A stretch of 5,574 nucleotides of DNA from Deltaproteobacteria bacterium (GTDB taxonomy: Bacteria > Desulfobacterota > Binatia > UBA12015): positions 1 through 5,574 of the forward strand of contig DLYX01000374.1 of NCBI GenBank assembly GCA_003447545.1. The letters are read 5' to 3'. The stretch's first letter is position 1. The number at the start of each line of letters is the position of its first letter. Both the position numbers and the translations under genes were made by a program. The notes below the pieces were generated by a model. That model did not search any database, had not been told where the DNA came from, and was given only the letters and a program-made list of their open reading frames with translations. Below are positions 1 through 5,574 of the stretch, piece by piece.

Positions 1-606
1 GAAACCGCCGCCGGCCAGAGGAAGAGTATGCCCTGTCGGGAGTTGAGACAGGGGCAGTGGAAACTCCCAAAGGCCCGACGCGAGGCGCCCGGGCAGACCT
101 TCGGGGGTGATATACTCGGCTGCTGCTGGTTGGTAACGCAGCGGAAGCCAGCTGGAGTCCCATTGGAAGCCTGCCTCGGCGACACAATCCAGCGCCCATA
201 GGTCCGCTGCTTCGCGGAGGAAAAACGGTGCCCGAAAACCGGCTACCGGACTGCCGACAAGGTTCTCGAGGGTTTCCCGCGACCGGCGAAGGTCTTCGCG
301 GACCTCGTCGGGTTTCCGGTCGCCAAGAGGAAGATGTCGCGTGCCGTGGGAGGCAATTTCATGCCCGCGTGCGTGCGCTTCGCGCAGTAATTCCGGATGT
401 TTTCCGGCCAGAGAGGCGAGGCAGAAGAGTGTGGCCCGCGTGTCGGTCTCCTCGAGAATCTCCAGCATTCTCCGGAGGTTTTCCTCGACTCGTGGGCCGT
501 GCAGGGCAATTTCCGCGTCGGTCGCGGGGCCGGAGCCACGAGATTCATCATGGTACCAGTCCTCCACATCGATGGTGAGAGCGTTACGAACCGGATTCAT
601 GGGCAT
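1..606 (-). CDS. Polysaccharide deacetylase, XrtA/PEP-CTERM locus type (3' end cut by window)
   Basis: Probably removes N-acetyl groups from an amino-sugar-containing exopolysaccharide (carbohydrate esterase 4 / NodB fold). Numbering from the ATG at 600, the sequence opens with NALTIDVEDWYHDE, whose D11 and D14 fit the catalytic and metal-binding acidic motif. SHGTRH follows, with metal-ligand histidines H85 and H89, then GFRAPFF near 121-127, WALD at 135-138, FQWDSSWLP at 145-153 and EFPLPLSQLP followed by LPLAGGGF at the cut. These blocks match deacetylases found beside exosortase XrtA (TIGR03006/DUF3473 type). About 200 residues are visible, so the C-terminal portion lies beyond position 1. 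No signal peptide is seen, which fits cytoplasmic members of this group. Two in-frame ATGs (606 and 600) follow directly after in-frame TAG TAA, so the start is one of these. Neither has a clear Shine-Dalgarno sequence. It is the last visible gene of the polysaccharide block, 45 bases after the methyltransferase-like gene. The family call is strong; the substrate is inferred. Confidence 0.92.
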   Translation of the reverse strand, partial: MPMNPVRNALTIDVEDWYHDESRGSGPATDAEIALHGPRVEENLRRMLEILEETDTRATLFCLASLAGKHPELLREAHARGHEIASHGTRHLPLGDRKPDEVREDLRRSRETLENLVGSPVAGFRAPFFLREAADLWALDCVAEAGFQWDSSWLPLRYQPAAAEYITPEGLPGRLASGLWEFPLPLSQLPTGHTLPLAGGGF

Positions 607-623
607 TTACTAGCAGACTTCGG

Positions 624-645
624 CCGACCCGGGGGAGCGGGTCGG
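624..645 (-). other. Intergenic stem-loop without a T-tract
   Basis: CCGACCC (624-630) and GGGTCGG (639-645) form a perfect 7-bp GC-rich stem around an 8-base loop, extendable past one mismatch. It fills most of the gap between the methyltransferase-like gene and the deacetylase. No run of T follows on the minus strand, so it does not look like an intrinsic terminator. It may be an mRNA-stabilising or processing element, or a chance structure in GC-rich DNA. Confidence 0.35.
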
Positions 646-651
646 TCCCGG

Positions 652-1293
652 CTAAAAAATCCCCGGGATCAGGCGCCAGGAATGTGCCTGATAGTCTCGA
701 TAAGCGCTGCCGAATTTGGTTTCGAGCACGGCTTCCTCATTGGCCATGCGCAAAAGGGTCAACGGCAACCAGACACCGAGGGCAACGCCGAGTGCGAGGG
801 GGCTTCGGACGGCCAAAGCCGTTCCGACGGCGATCAAAAGCAGACTTGCGTAGCTGGGATGGCGAATCCACGCGAACGGACCTTCCTCGACGAGCCGGTG
901 CTCGTTGGCAACCAGAAGCTTGACCGTGAAATGTTCGCCCATAACGCGCGCGACCCACTGCCGAAGAACGAGGCCCCCGGTGATCAGAAGAGCGCCGCTG
1001 ATCTCGATCAGACTCGGCCACCGGAGGTGCATGATCGGCTCACGGTTCTGGAAGGCGCCTGTTGCGAGAATGGCGAGAAACCCGAGCTGCATGCCCCAAC
1101 CGGTCCAATCCCCACCATTGGCCGACTCACCGGCTTCGCGGCGACCCAGATCGAAGGAGGTGAAGCCGGCGGCCAACGCAAGGATGATGGCCTCGGGTGA
1201 AGCCATTTGTCCCGCCCAACCCACAAGGAGGGCGGCAAGCCCCCCTCGGACCCAGGGGATCATGGTCGCGAGGTTTGAAGTAGAAGAAGACAC
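652..1293 (-). CDS. Isoprenylcysteine carboxyl methyltransferase (ICMT)-like membrane protein
   Basis: A 213-residue integral membrane protein resembling the ICMT/phospholipid N-methyltransferase superfamily, in which SAM-dependent methyl transfer takes place at the membrane. Hydrophobic segments are visible near residues 13-30, 34-46, 68-80, 95-112 and 145-175. The family signature lies in the C-terminal half: GEHFTVKLLVANEHRLVEEGPFAWIRHPSYAS spans roughly 118-149, and its RHPSY is the conserved cofactor-binding motif. It is followed by NEEAVLETKFGSAYRDYQ and WRLIPGIF at the extreme C-terminus, the usual family ending. The start is taken as GTG at 1293, three bases after GAGGGG. A later in-frame ATG at 1263 (residue 11) lacks a ribosome binding site but would keep all membrane segments. 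The gene lies 40 bases after a GT2 gene and 45 before the deacetylase, so it is probably in their operon. Bacteria lack the CaaX-protein substrate of eukaryotic ICMT, so the acceptor is unknown; a lipid, a polyprenyl-linked sugar or the polysaccharide are guesses. Confidence 0.85.
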   Translation of the reverse strand: MSSSTSNLATMIPWVRGGLAALLVGWAGQMASPEAIILALAAGFTSFDLGRREAGESANGGDWTGWGMQLGFLAILATGAFQNREPIMHLRWPSLIEISGALLITGGLVLRQWVARVMGEHFTVKLLVANEHRLVEEGPFAWIRHPSYASLLLIAVGTALAVRSPLALGVALGVWLPLTLLRMANEEAVLETKFGSAYRDYQAHSWRLIPGIF

Positions 1294-1296
1294 ATA

Positions 1297-1302
1297 CCCC
1301 TC
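1297..1302 (-). promoter_or_regulatory. Ribosome binding site supporting the GTG start at 1293
   Basis: On the minus strand GAGGGG is followed by TAT and then GTG. The 3-base spacing is shorter than usual, but there is no comparable purine run ahead of the alternative ATG at 1263, so this site favours the GTG start. Confidence 0.45.
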
Positions 1303-1333
1303 ATAGCCGAAAACGGCACCCGCAATCGAGTCC

Positions 1334-2335
1334 TCAGCCGACTCGGAGGCTGGAGGCGCTCGACCCCGGGCGTCTGCCGAATCGACCGGGGATCGTGAGA
1401 TGCTGCGCGGAACCGGGACGCCAGGCGCGGCGTTGGCGCGCCACGCGCTCGCGACTGGACCGGTCGAGCCAGGGCCATAAAAGTCCCGCTCCGAGCAGAT
1501 TCAGGTAACGCAGCACAAGGTAGAGGAGGTAGCCTCCACCCCCGAGGCGCTTCCAGACAAATAGGTCTTCGGAGATGGCGGCCTGTTGTTGTCGGGCCGG
1601 AGATTGTCGCCGAACGTCGCCACCATGGGTGACGGTGGCCTCCGCACAGAACAGAACGGAGCCCCCGGCCTGCTGCATGCGATGACAAAAGTCGAGCTCT
1701 TCACAGTAGAGGAAATAGTCGTCATCAAAGCCCCCGATCTCTTGCGCCTTCCGGCGTCGAGTCATGAGAAAAGAGCCTTGTACGGCATCGGTGATATGGG
1801 TCACGCTCTGCTGCTTCCGGGCCGTCTCCGGAAATTTTTCGGCCAGCACCTGCGGTGCCAGTCGCCGCAGAAAGGGGCGCGCCAGGGGTTGGTTGGCCAG
1901 CGCAGCCATCGGACCCGGCCAACTGGGTCGGGGGAAGGCACTTCTTTGGAAAGATCCATCACGATCCCGGTGCGCACAGCCGACGATATCGATCGGCGTT
2001 GGCCAATCTCGGGCAGCAGACAGGCAGGTTTCAATCGCGGCATTCTGCAGCCGGGTATCGGGGTTGAGCAGAAGCACCCAGTCGTGTCCGGCAATATCCA
2101 ACCCGAAGTTTACTGCAGCAGCAAACCCCGGATTGTCGGGTGCGGTCCGCCAATGAACGTCGGGGTGCGCTTCCAGCACTCGATTTCGAGCGTCGGGGTT
2201 TCCTTCGTTGTCGATGACGATCAATTCCAATTCGAGATTGGGGCTTCTGCGCCGCACGCAGCTCAAGGCACCGAGAACTTCGTCGGTGTCTCGGTAGTGG
2301 ACGAGAATGACGCTGACGGTGTTCACGGCCGACAT
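1334..2335 (-). CDS. Glycosyltransferase family 2, WbbL/rhamnosyltransferase-like
   Basis: A 333-residue inverting GT-A fold transferase of the COG1216 type, expected to add one sugar (often rhamnose in this group) to a lipid-linked polysaccharide unit on the cytoplasmic face. Visible motifs in order are VSVILVHYRD at 7-16, LIVIDNEG at 38-45, the nucleotide-site block NPGFAAAVNFGL at 68-79, VLLLNPDTRL at 87-96 where N-P-D replaces the DXD metal site, and GSFLMTRR at 187-194. GGFDDDYFLYCEELDFCHR at 201-219 carries the probable catalytic acidic residues E212, E213 and D215. A hydrophobic stretch near 262-288 may anchor the C-terminus, which ends in a basic tail. The open frame continues 94 codons upstream, but that part lies inside the preceding gene and shows no family similarity. 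ATG at 2335 is preceded by AAGGTG six bases upstream and places the first beta strand at residue 7. It overlaps the previous gene by 13 bases, indicating coupled translation. The exact donor sugar cannot be read from sequence. Confidence 0.92.
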   Translation of the reverse strand: MSAVNTVSVILVHYRDTDEVLGALSCVRRRSPNLELELIVIDNEGNPDARNRVLEAHPDVHWRTAPDNPGFAAAVNFGLDIAGHDWVLLLNPDTRLQNAAIETCLSAARDWPTPIDIVGCAHRDRDGSFQRSAFPRPSWPGPMAALANQPLARPFLRRLAPQVLAEKFPETARKQQSVTHITDAVQGSFLMTRRRKAQEIGGFDDDYFLYCEELDFCHRMQQAGGSVLFCAEATVTHGGDVRRQSPARQQQAAISEDLFVWKRLGGGGYLLYLVLRYLNLLGAGLLWPWLDRSSRERVARQRRAWRPGSAQHLTIPGRFGRRPGSSASSLRVG

Positions 2336-3342
2336 ATCGGACACCTTGCCGGTCGTGGTTGGCCGGTGGCGAACCTTAGCGAATTCCACCAGACACCGGC
2401 TCCCCAGAAGAGATGAATGGTGGGAAAGATAATCAGCAACCGTCCGAGGTGGGCTGTCGAACTCGGAAATGCAGTGATCATGGCTGCGACGACTACAAGC
2501 GAGCAATAGCTCGCAATCAGCAGATAGCAGGCCGAGGCCGCGAGGGGCAGGAATACCCCGAGGCTCGCCGTGACCATCAGTGCCGCCAAAAACAGAGGTG
2601 GCACAAGTTGGCGCCATTTCATCGAGGCCGGATGTTTCCAGAGGGTATAAGCTCGCCAGCGCCCGTAGCGAAGATATTGATGGCGCAAGGCCGCCCAGTT
2701 GGACCGGGGTGTGTAGGTGGAATGAATGCGCGGCGAGAGCAGAATCCGCCCCCCCGACTCGCTCAGACGAATATTGAGTTCGGAATCTTCGTTGGCGTGG
2801 GCTTGCTCGTCAAACCCGTCCAGGCCGCGCAAGGTCTCCGTGCGCCAGGCTCCGAGATAGACCGTATCGACGAACTTCTCCTGATCGGAATAATGAAAAT
2901 GGGAATTGCCCAGACCGAAGGGCGTACTCGTCGCCAGCGAAATCGCTTCGCCCATCGGACTTGTCCCCCGGGGGTTCATCCGACCGCCGACATTTTCGGC
3001 ACGCCCCTCGCCCAGGAGTTGAATGCAAGTCTCCACATAGTCGGCGGCAATCGTCGTACGCGCATCGACCCGGATGAAGAATTCCCCACGCGCTTCCTTG
3101 AGGGCGAGGTTCAACGCGGGTGCCTGGTAGCGCGCCGGATTCCGGAGCAGGCGCAGGCGAGGTTCGTTGCTCGAGATGCTCTCCACGATCAAGCAGGTCT
3201 TGTCCCGGGAGCCTCCGTCGACCACGAGAATCTCGATTTCGTGAGCCGGCATGGTTTGCGTGCATATGGCCTCGAGCGTTTGTCGGATGGAGGGTTCCTC
3301 GTCGAGAACCGGAATCGCGATCGTGACTCGAGGGGCGCTCAT
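2323..3342 (-). CDS. Glycosyltransferase family 2, ExoA-like, with C-terminal membrane segments
   Basis: A 339-residue membrane-attached GT2 resembling succinoglycan transferase ExoA and its many exopolysaccharide relatives. The GT-A domain starts with VTIAIPVLDEEPSIRQTL at 6-23, then ILVVDGGSRDKT at 38-49 (D42 in the nucleotide site), APALNLALKEARGEFFIRVDAR at roughly 74-95 with D93 at the metal site, and FDEQAHANEDSELNIRL at 177-193, where the NED triplet (184-186) contains the likely catalytic base. HSTYTPRS and HQYLRYGRWR at 221-230 are typical of the ExoA branch. Three hydrophobic segments follow at about 247-266, 270-292 and 300-318, consistent with anchoring to the inner membrane. The ATG at 3342 overlaps the stop of the preceding gene as ATGA and has AGAG seven bases upstream. 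The frame extends 23 codons further, but those lie in the neighbouring gene. The family is clear; donor, acceptor and linkage are not known, and ExoA activity should not be assumed. Confidence 0.92.
   Translation of the reverse strand: MSAPRVTIAIPVLDEEPSIRQTLEAICTQTMPAHEIEILVVDGGSRDKTCLIVESISSNEPRLRLLRNPARYQAPALNLALKEARGEFFIRVDARTTIAADYVETCIQLLGEGRAENVGGRMNPRGTSPMGEAISLATSTPFGLGNSHFHYSDQEKFVDTVYLGAWRTETLRGLDGFDEQAHANEDSELNIRLSESGGRILLSPRIHSTYTPRSNWAALRHQYLRYGRWRAYTLWKHPASMKWRQLVPPLFLAALMVTASLGVFLPLAASACYLLIASYCSLVVVAAMITAFPSSTAHLGRLLIIFPTIHLFWGAGVWWNSLRFATGQPRPARCPICRP
2342..2347 (-). promoter_or_regulatory. Ribosome binding site fixing the GT2 start at 2335
   Basis: AAGGTG on the minus strand ends six bases before ATG 2335. 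It lies inside the 3' end of the preceding GT2 gene. It supports the short start over the 94-codon longer open frame, whose extra part is a shadow of the preceding gene. Confidence 0.6.
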
Positions 3343-4541
3343 GCGTTGGCTCTTTTTGTTTCGACGACTTCCGCATAGGTCTGGGCGAGTTGGTCCCCGA
3401 GAGCATCCCATCCGTAGTGGCGTCGGACGAGGTCGAGTCCGGCCGCACCCATTTTTTCGCGGGCGTTGCGATCTTGCAGGAGTGCCGCGATTGCTCGCAC
3501 GAGTTCATCCGGGGTGTCCGCGATCTGCAAATCTCTGCCGTCGACGGCCTCGATGCCCTCCGCTCCGACGGTCGTGGAGACCACGGGGCGCCCCAAAGCC
3601 ATCGCCTCGAGAATTTTGATGCGGATTCCGGATCCTACGCGGGTGGGTGCCAGAAAGACAGCACCGCGAAGAATCTCGGGTCGCACGTCGTTTACGTAGC
3701 CGGCAATATCGATGCCCTTGTTTGCGGCATCTTCTCGAGCTTCGGCCGGAATCTCCTTACCGACGATGGTAAGCCGCGCCTCGGGCTGCACCCTCCGCAT
3801 CTCCGGCCAAACCTCCCGGCACAGAAAGAGCAGTCCGTCGCGGGTAGGCCCCCAGGAGTAGTCACCTGTGGTGACGACACGTTGCTCGTCGGGCAAGCAG
3901 TCGGGGTCGGGTTGGAAAAACTCGAGATCGACGCCATCCGGCAATACTTTCACGGAGGCTTGAGGTGCAAGTTGATGGAGCTGCGCGGCATCGACTGCTG
4001 TGACCGCGAGGCATTGGTCGAATCGCGCACACGATATTGCCTCATATCGAGCAACAGCGCGGGACTGAGCGCGGATCAGGGGTCGAAGAAAGGGTCGAGC
4101 CGCTGTTTCGGCGTATCTCTCGAGAATCCTGCTTTCGACATTATGTTGGCGAAGGATCGTAGGGAGCTGAGGTGGGATAGCCTGGACGTAGGCGGCCGTA
4201 TGCAGATGGTCGAAGTGGACGATATCTATGTCGCGGCTTTCGCAGAGATCGGCGGCCCGTTTTGCAACGGCGCGCGAATGAAAGCGCGACATAGCCAGGG
4301 GGCGTTCGGAGGTGGCAGCATCCAGCAGCGAGAAGATGGATCCGGTCCGGTCCTCGACAGTGACGATATGATCGCAGAGGGGTGCCAAGGCGGGAATGCC
4401 TTCGCGCGGATCTTCCTGGCAGAGACTCAGCAAGGTCAATTCATGGTGGCGGCCGATCTGGCGCACCAACTGGTAGAGCGCCATCCGACCACCGTTGTCG
4501 GGCGGCCAGGGGAGCTGAGGCGTGATTTGCAGAACATGCAT
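3339..4541 (-). CDS. Glycosyltransferase family 4 (GT-B fold), PEP-CTERM/EPS type
   Basis: A 400-residue retaining GT-B transferase, probably acting at the cytoplasmic face on a lipid-linked glycan. The N-terminal acceptor domain opens with MHVLQITPQLPWPPDNGGR, the hydrophobic strand plus GG loop typical of sugar transferases from exosortase-associated loci (compare TIGR03087). IVHFDHLHTAAYV at 107-119 and ILRQHNVESR at 129-138 are characteristic of this subgroup. VKVLPDGVDLEFF at 197-209 marks the interdomain link. The C-terminal donor domain carries LTIVGKE at 257-263, IDIAGYVNDV at 277-286, and RVGSGIRIKILEAMALGRPVVST at roughly 301-323, which holds the conserved nucleotide-sugar glutamate (E312). 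ATG 4541 is the only ATG after an in-frame TAA at 4572-4574. It lacks a nearby Shine-Dalgarno; the only strong one is buried in a hairpin 24 bases upstream. It is the first gene of the glycosyltransferase block and its stop overlaps the next start (ATGA). The family call is firm; the TIGR03087 assignment is tentative. Confidence 0.93.
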   Translation of the reverse strand: MHVLQITPQLPWPPDNGGRMALYQLVRQIGRHHELTLLSLCQEDPREGIPALAPLCDHIVTVEDRTGSIFSLLDAATSERPLAMSRFHSRAVAKRAADLCESRDIDIVHFDHLHTAAYVQAIPPQLPTILRQHNVESRILERYAETAARPFLRPLIRAQSRAVARYEAISCARFDQCLAVTAVDAAQLHQLAPQASVKVLPDGVDLEFFQPDPDCLPDEQRVVTTGDYSWGPTRDGLLFLCREVWPEMRRVQPEARLTIVGKEIPAEAREDAANKGIDIAGYVNDVRPEILRGAVFLAPTRVGSGIRIKILEAMALGRPVVSTTVGAEGIEAVDGRDLQIADTPDELVRAIAALLQDRNAREKMGAAGLDLVRRHYGWDALGDQLAQTYAEVVETKRANA

Positions 4542-4550
4542 GATTTGGTC

Positions 4551-4571
4551 GGAGGGACTCGAAGTCCCTCC
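4551..4571 (-). other. Perfect 9-bp hairpin before the glycosyltransferase operon
   Basis: GGAGGGACT (4551-4559) and AGTCCCTCC (4563-4571) form a perfect stem around a 3-base loop. On the minus strand the 5' arm reads AAGGAGGGACT, a strong Shine-Dalgarno-like sequence, and the 3' arm ends nine bases before the glycosyltransferase ATG at 4541. No T-run follows on the minus strand, so an intrinsic terminator is not well supported. It may be a weak terminator between the chemosensory and polysaccharide genes, a translation-control hairpin, or an operator-like palindrome. Confidence 0.5.
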
Positions 4572-4618
4572 TTACTTCTTGCATGTCGTGGTGGAAATTT
4601 CTGCCAGTGGCGTCGATT

Positions 4619-5574
4619 TCAGAGTTCGGGAAGGACCGCCTCAAGTGCGGCGATGACGGCCTCCTGTGTGAAGGGTTTGGTGAGATAACCGCTTGCCCCT
4701 GATTGTTGCGCCAATTGGCGGTGTTTTTCACTGCCGCGTGAACTGCAGATAATGACGGGAATTTCCTTGAGCTGAGGATCGTTTCGGACCGCATGAAGGA
4801 GCTCGTATCCATGCATTCGCGGCATCTCCAGATCGGTAATCAGAACACGGTATTGCCCACTGCGCAGCCGGTCGAGAGCCTCGCGGCCGTCGACAGCGGT
4901 GTCCCCGGAAACGCCGGCGCCTTCCAGAAAATGATGCGCGAGTTTACGGACACTGATCGAATCTTCCGCCCACAGGACGGCTGCTTCGGAGATTTCGGTT
5001 CGTTTCTCGAGTGGACGGTCCGCACCCGAGGGGTGTTCCCGCCAAGCGGCATGAAGTCGGCTGGCGTCGAGGGCAAAGACGACATTTCCATCCCCTCGCA
5101 GCGTCGCACTGCTGATGAACGGATGATTATGGAAAAGAGGGCCGAGCGGCCGAATTACCGCTTCCCGCTGCGACTCGATCTTCTCCACGAGCAGAGCGAC
5201 CCGAGTGTCGCCACAGCGCAGGATCACGGCGGTTTGTGGGTCGGCACCGGGCGGGCATCCCAGGAGACGGTGCAGCGGCAGTGCCGGAAGCCAATCGTTT
5301 TCGAAGGCAACGAGATAGCGTTCTTCCTGCTCCTGCAGATCCTCGGGATTGATATTGATCACGGTTTCGACCGGGCCCTGTGTCAGGGCGATGGTCTCCG
5401 TCCCCGCCCGCAACAGGAGGATTTGCTCAATCATCGAGGTCAGGGGGATATGAATTCGAATTTCGGTGCCCTGCTCGCGCTCGGCTTGAATCGTGACCGA
5501 ACCTCTAAGTCGGGCAACCTCGGATGCGACGACATCCATGCCAACGCCGCGACCCGATACCGTGTCGGCTGTTT
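4619..5574 (-). CDS. CheA-type hybrid histidine kinase with CheW and receiver domains (5' end cut by window)
   Basis: The C-terminal 317 residues of a chemosensory kinase; the phosphotransfer, dimerisation and most of the ATPase domain lie beyond position 5574. Numbering from the internal methionine at 5539, the visible part starts 11 residues earlier with the ATP-binding G box SGRGVGMDVV. LRGSVTIQAEREQGTEIRIHIPLT (about 11-34) closes the ATPase domain. A CheW-like coupling domain follows (about 38-165), ending in the family-typical ISSATLRGDGNVVFALDASRL. After a linker of about 20 residues comes a CheY-like receiver (about 187-305) with acidic residues E192 and D193, phosphoacceptor D236 in LITDLEMPRMHGYELL, S266 in IICSSRGSEKHR and K288 in GYLTKPF. 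All key receiver residues are present, so it looks active. Kinase-receiver fusions of this order occur in FrzE and ChpA/PilL-type systems controlling surface motility. Other chemosensory genes should lie upstream, outside the window. The architecture is certain; the controlled output is unknown. Confidence 0.95.
   Translation of the reverse strand, partial: TADTVSGRGVGMDVVASEVARLRGSVTIQAEREQGTEIRIHIPLTSMIEQILLLRAGTETIALTQGPVETVININPEDLQEQEERYLVAFENDWLPALPLHRLLGCPPGADPQTAVILRCGDTRVALLVEKIESQREAVIRPLGPLFHNHPFISSATLRGDGNVVFALDASRLHAAWREHPSGADRPLEKRTEISEAAVLWAEDSISVRKLAHHFLEGAGVSGDTAVDGREALDRLRSGQYRVLITDLEMPRMHGYELLHAVRNDPQLKEIPVIICSSRGSEKHRQLAQQSGASGYLTKPFTQEAVIAALEAVLPEL

Noticed and set aside
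397..1200. A 267-codon plus-strand open frame crossing two minus-strand genes and their gap
   Set aside because: It overlaps the deacetylase and the methyltransferase-like gene antisense; both of those have clear family motifs, while this translation does not resemble any protein family.
2336..2617. A 94-codon N-terminal extension of the WbbL-like GT2
   Set aside because: It lies wholly inside the preceding GT2 gene in another frame, has no GT2 similarity, and the ATG at 2335 has a good ribosome binding site and the correct family N-terminus.
2413..3378. A 321-codon plus-strand open frame opposite the ExoA-like GT2
   Set aside because: Antisense shadow of a gene with full GT2 motifs; the composition is low in hydrophobic structure and no family is recognisable.
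4551..4571. Intrinsic terminator at the hairpin
   Set aside because: The stem is strong but the minus strand continues GACCAAATC with no T-tract. On the plus strand the downstream bases are only weakly T-rich and there is no plus-strand gene to terminate.
4590..4610. Possible sigma-54 promoter (TGGCAG on the minus strand) upstream of the glycosyltransferase operon
   Set aside because: The -12 element is absent at the required spacing; the bases there read CA rather than GC.
3390..4688. A 432-codon plus-strand open frame opposite the family-4 glycosyltransferase
   Set aside because: It lies antisense to a gene with clear family motifs, its translation shows no recognisable domain, and long antisense frames are common in GC-rich genes.

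Overview
The window is a GC-rich bacterial stretch in which every convincing gene lies on the minus strand. Transcription runs from the right edge (5574) to the left edge (1). There are six genes, two of them cut by the window edges, with almost no spare DNA. The largest gap is 77 bases. No tRNA, rRNA, CRISPR array, insertion sequence or plus-strand gene could be supported. The long plus-strand open frames are codon-bias shadows of the minus-strand genes.

Right part (4619-5574): the C-terminal third of a CheA-type hybrid histidine kinase. It shows the end of the ATPase domain, then a CheW-like domain, then a receiver domain. This architecture is known from chemosensory systems such as FrzE of Myxococcus and ChpA/PilL-type kinases of surface motility. 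A 77-base gap with a perfect 9-bp hairpin separates it from the next block.

Left and middle part (1-4541): a surface-polysaccharide block. In transcription order it holds a GT-B fold family-4 glycosyltransferase, an ExoA-like membrane-anchored GT2, a WbbL/rhamnosyltransferase-like GT2, an isoprenylcysteine-methyltransferase-like membrane protein, and the N-terminal 200 or so residues of a polysaccharide deacetylase. The deacetylase resembles those of PEP-CTERM/exosortase (XrtA) exopolysaccharide loci. The three glycosyltransferases are tightly coupled, with an ATGA overlap at 3339-3342 and a 13-base overlap at 2323-2335. The two following genes sit 40 and 45 bases apart, so the block is probably one operon. 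The likely division of labour is that the glycosyltransferases build a lipid-linked repeat unit at the inner membrane, the methyltransferase-like protein modifies an unknown substrate there, and the deacetylase removes acetyl groups from amino sugars.

Organism: high GC, a CheA-REC fusion and an XrtA-style polysaccharide cluster suggest a proteobacterium or a delta-proteobacterial/Myxococcota-like lineage. This is an inference from gene content only. The families are all known; the less ordinary points are the ICMT-like gene in this setting, the hairpin that buries a Shine-Dalgarno-like sequence ahead of the glycosyltransferase operon, and the closeness of a chemosensory kinase to the polysaccharide genes.
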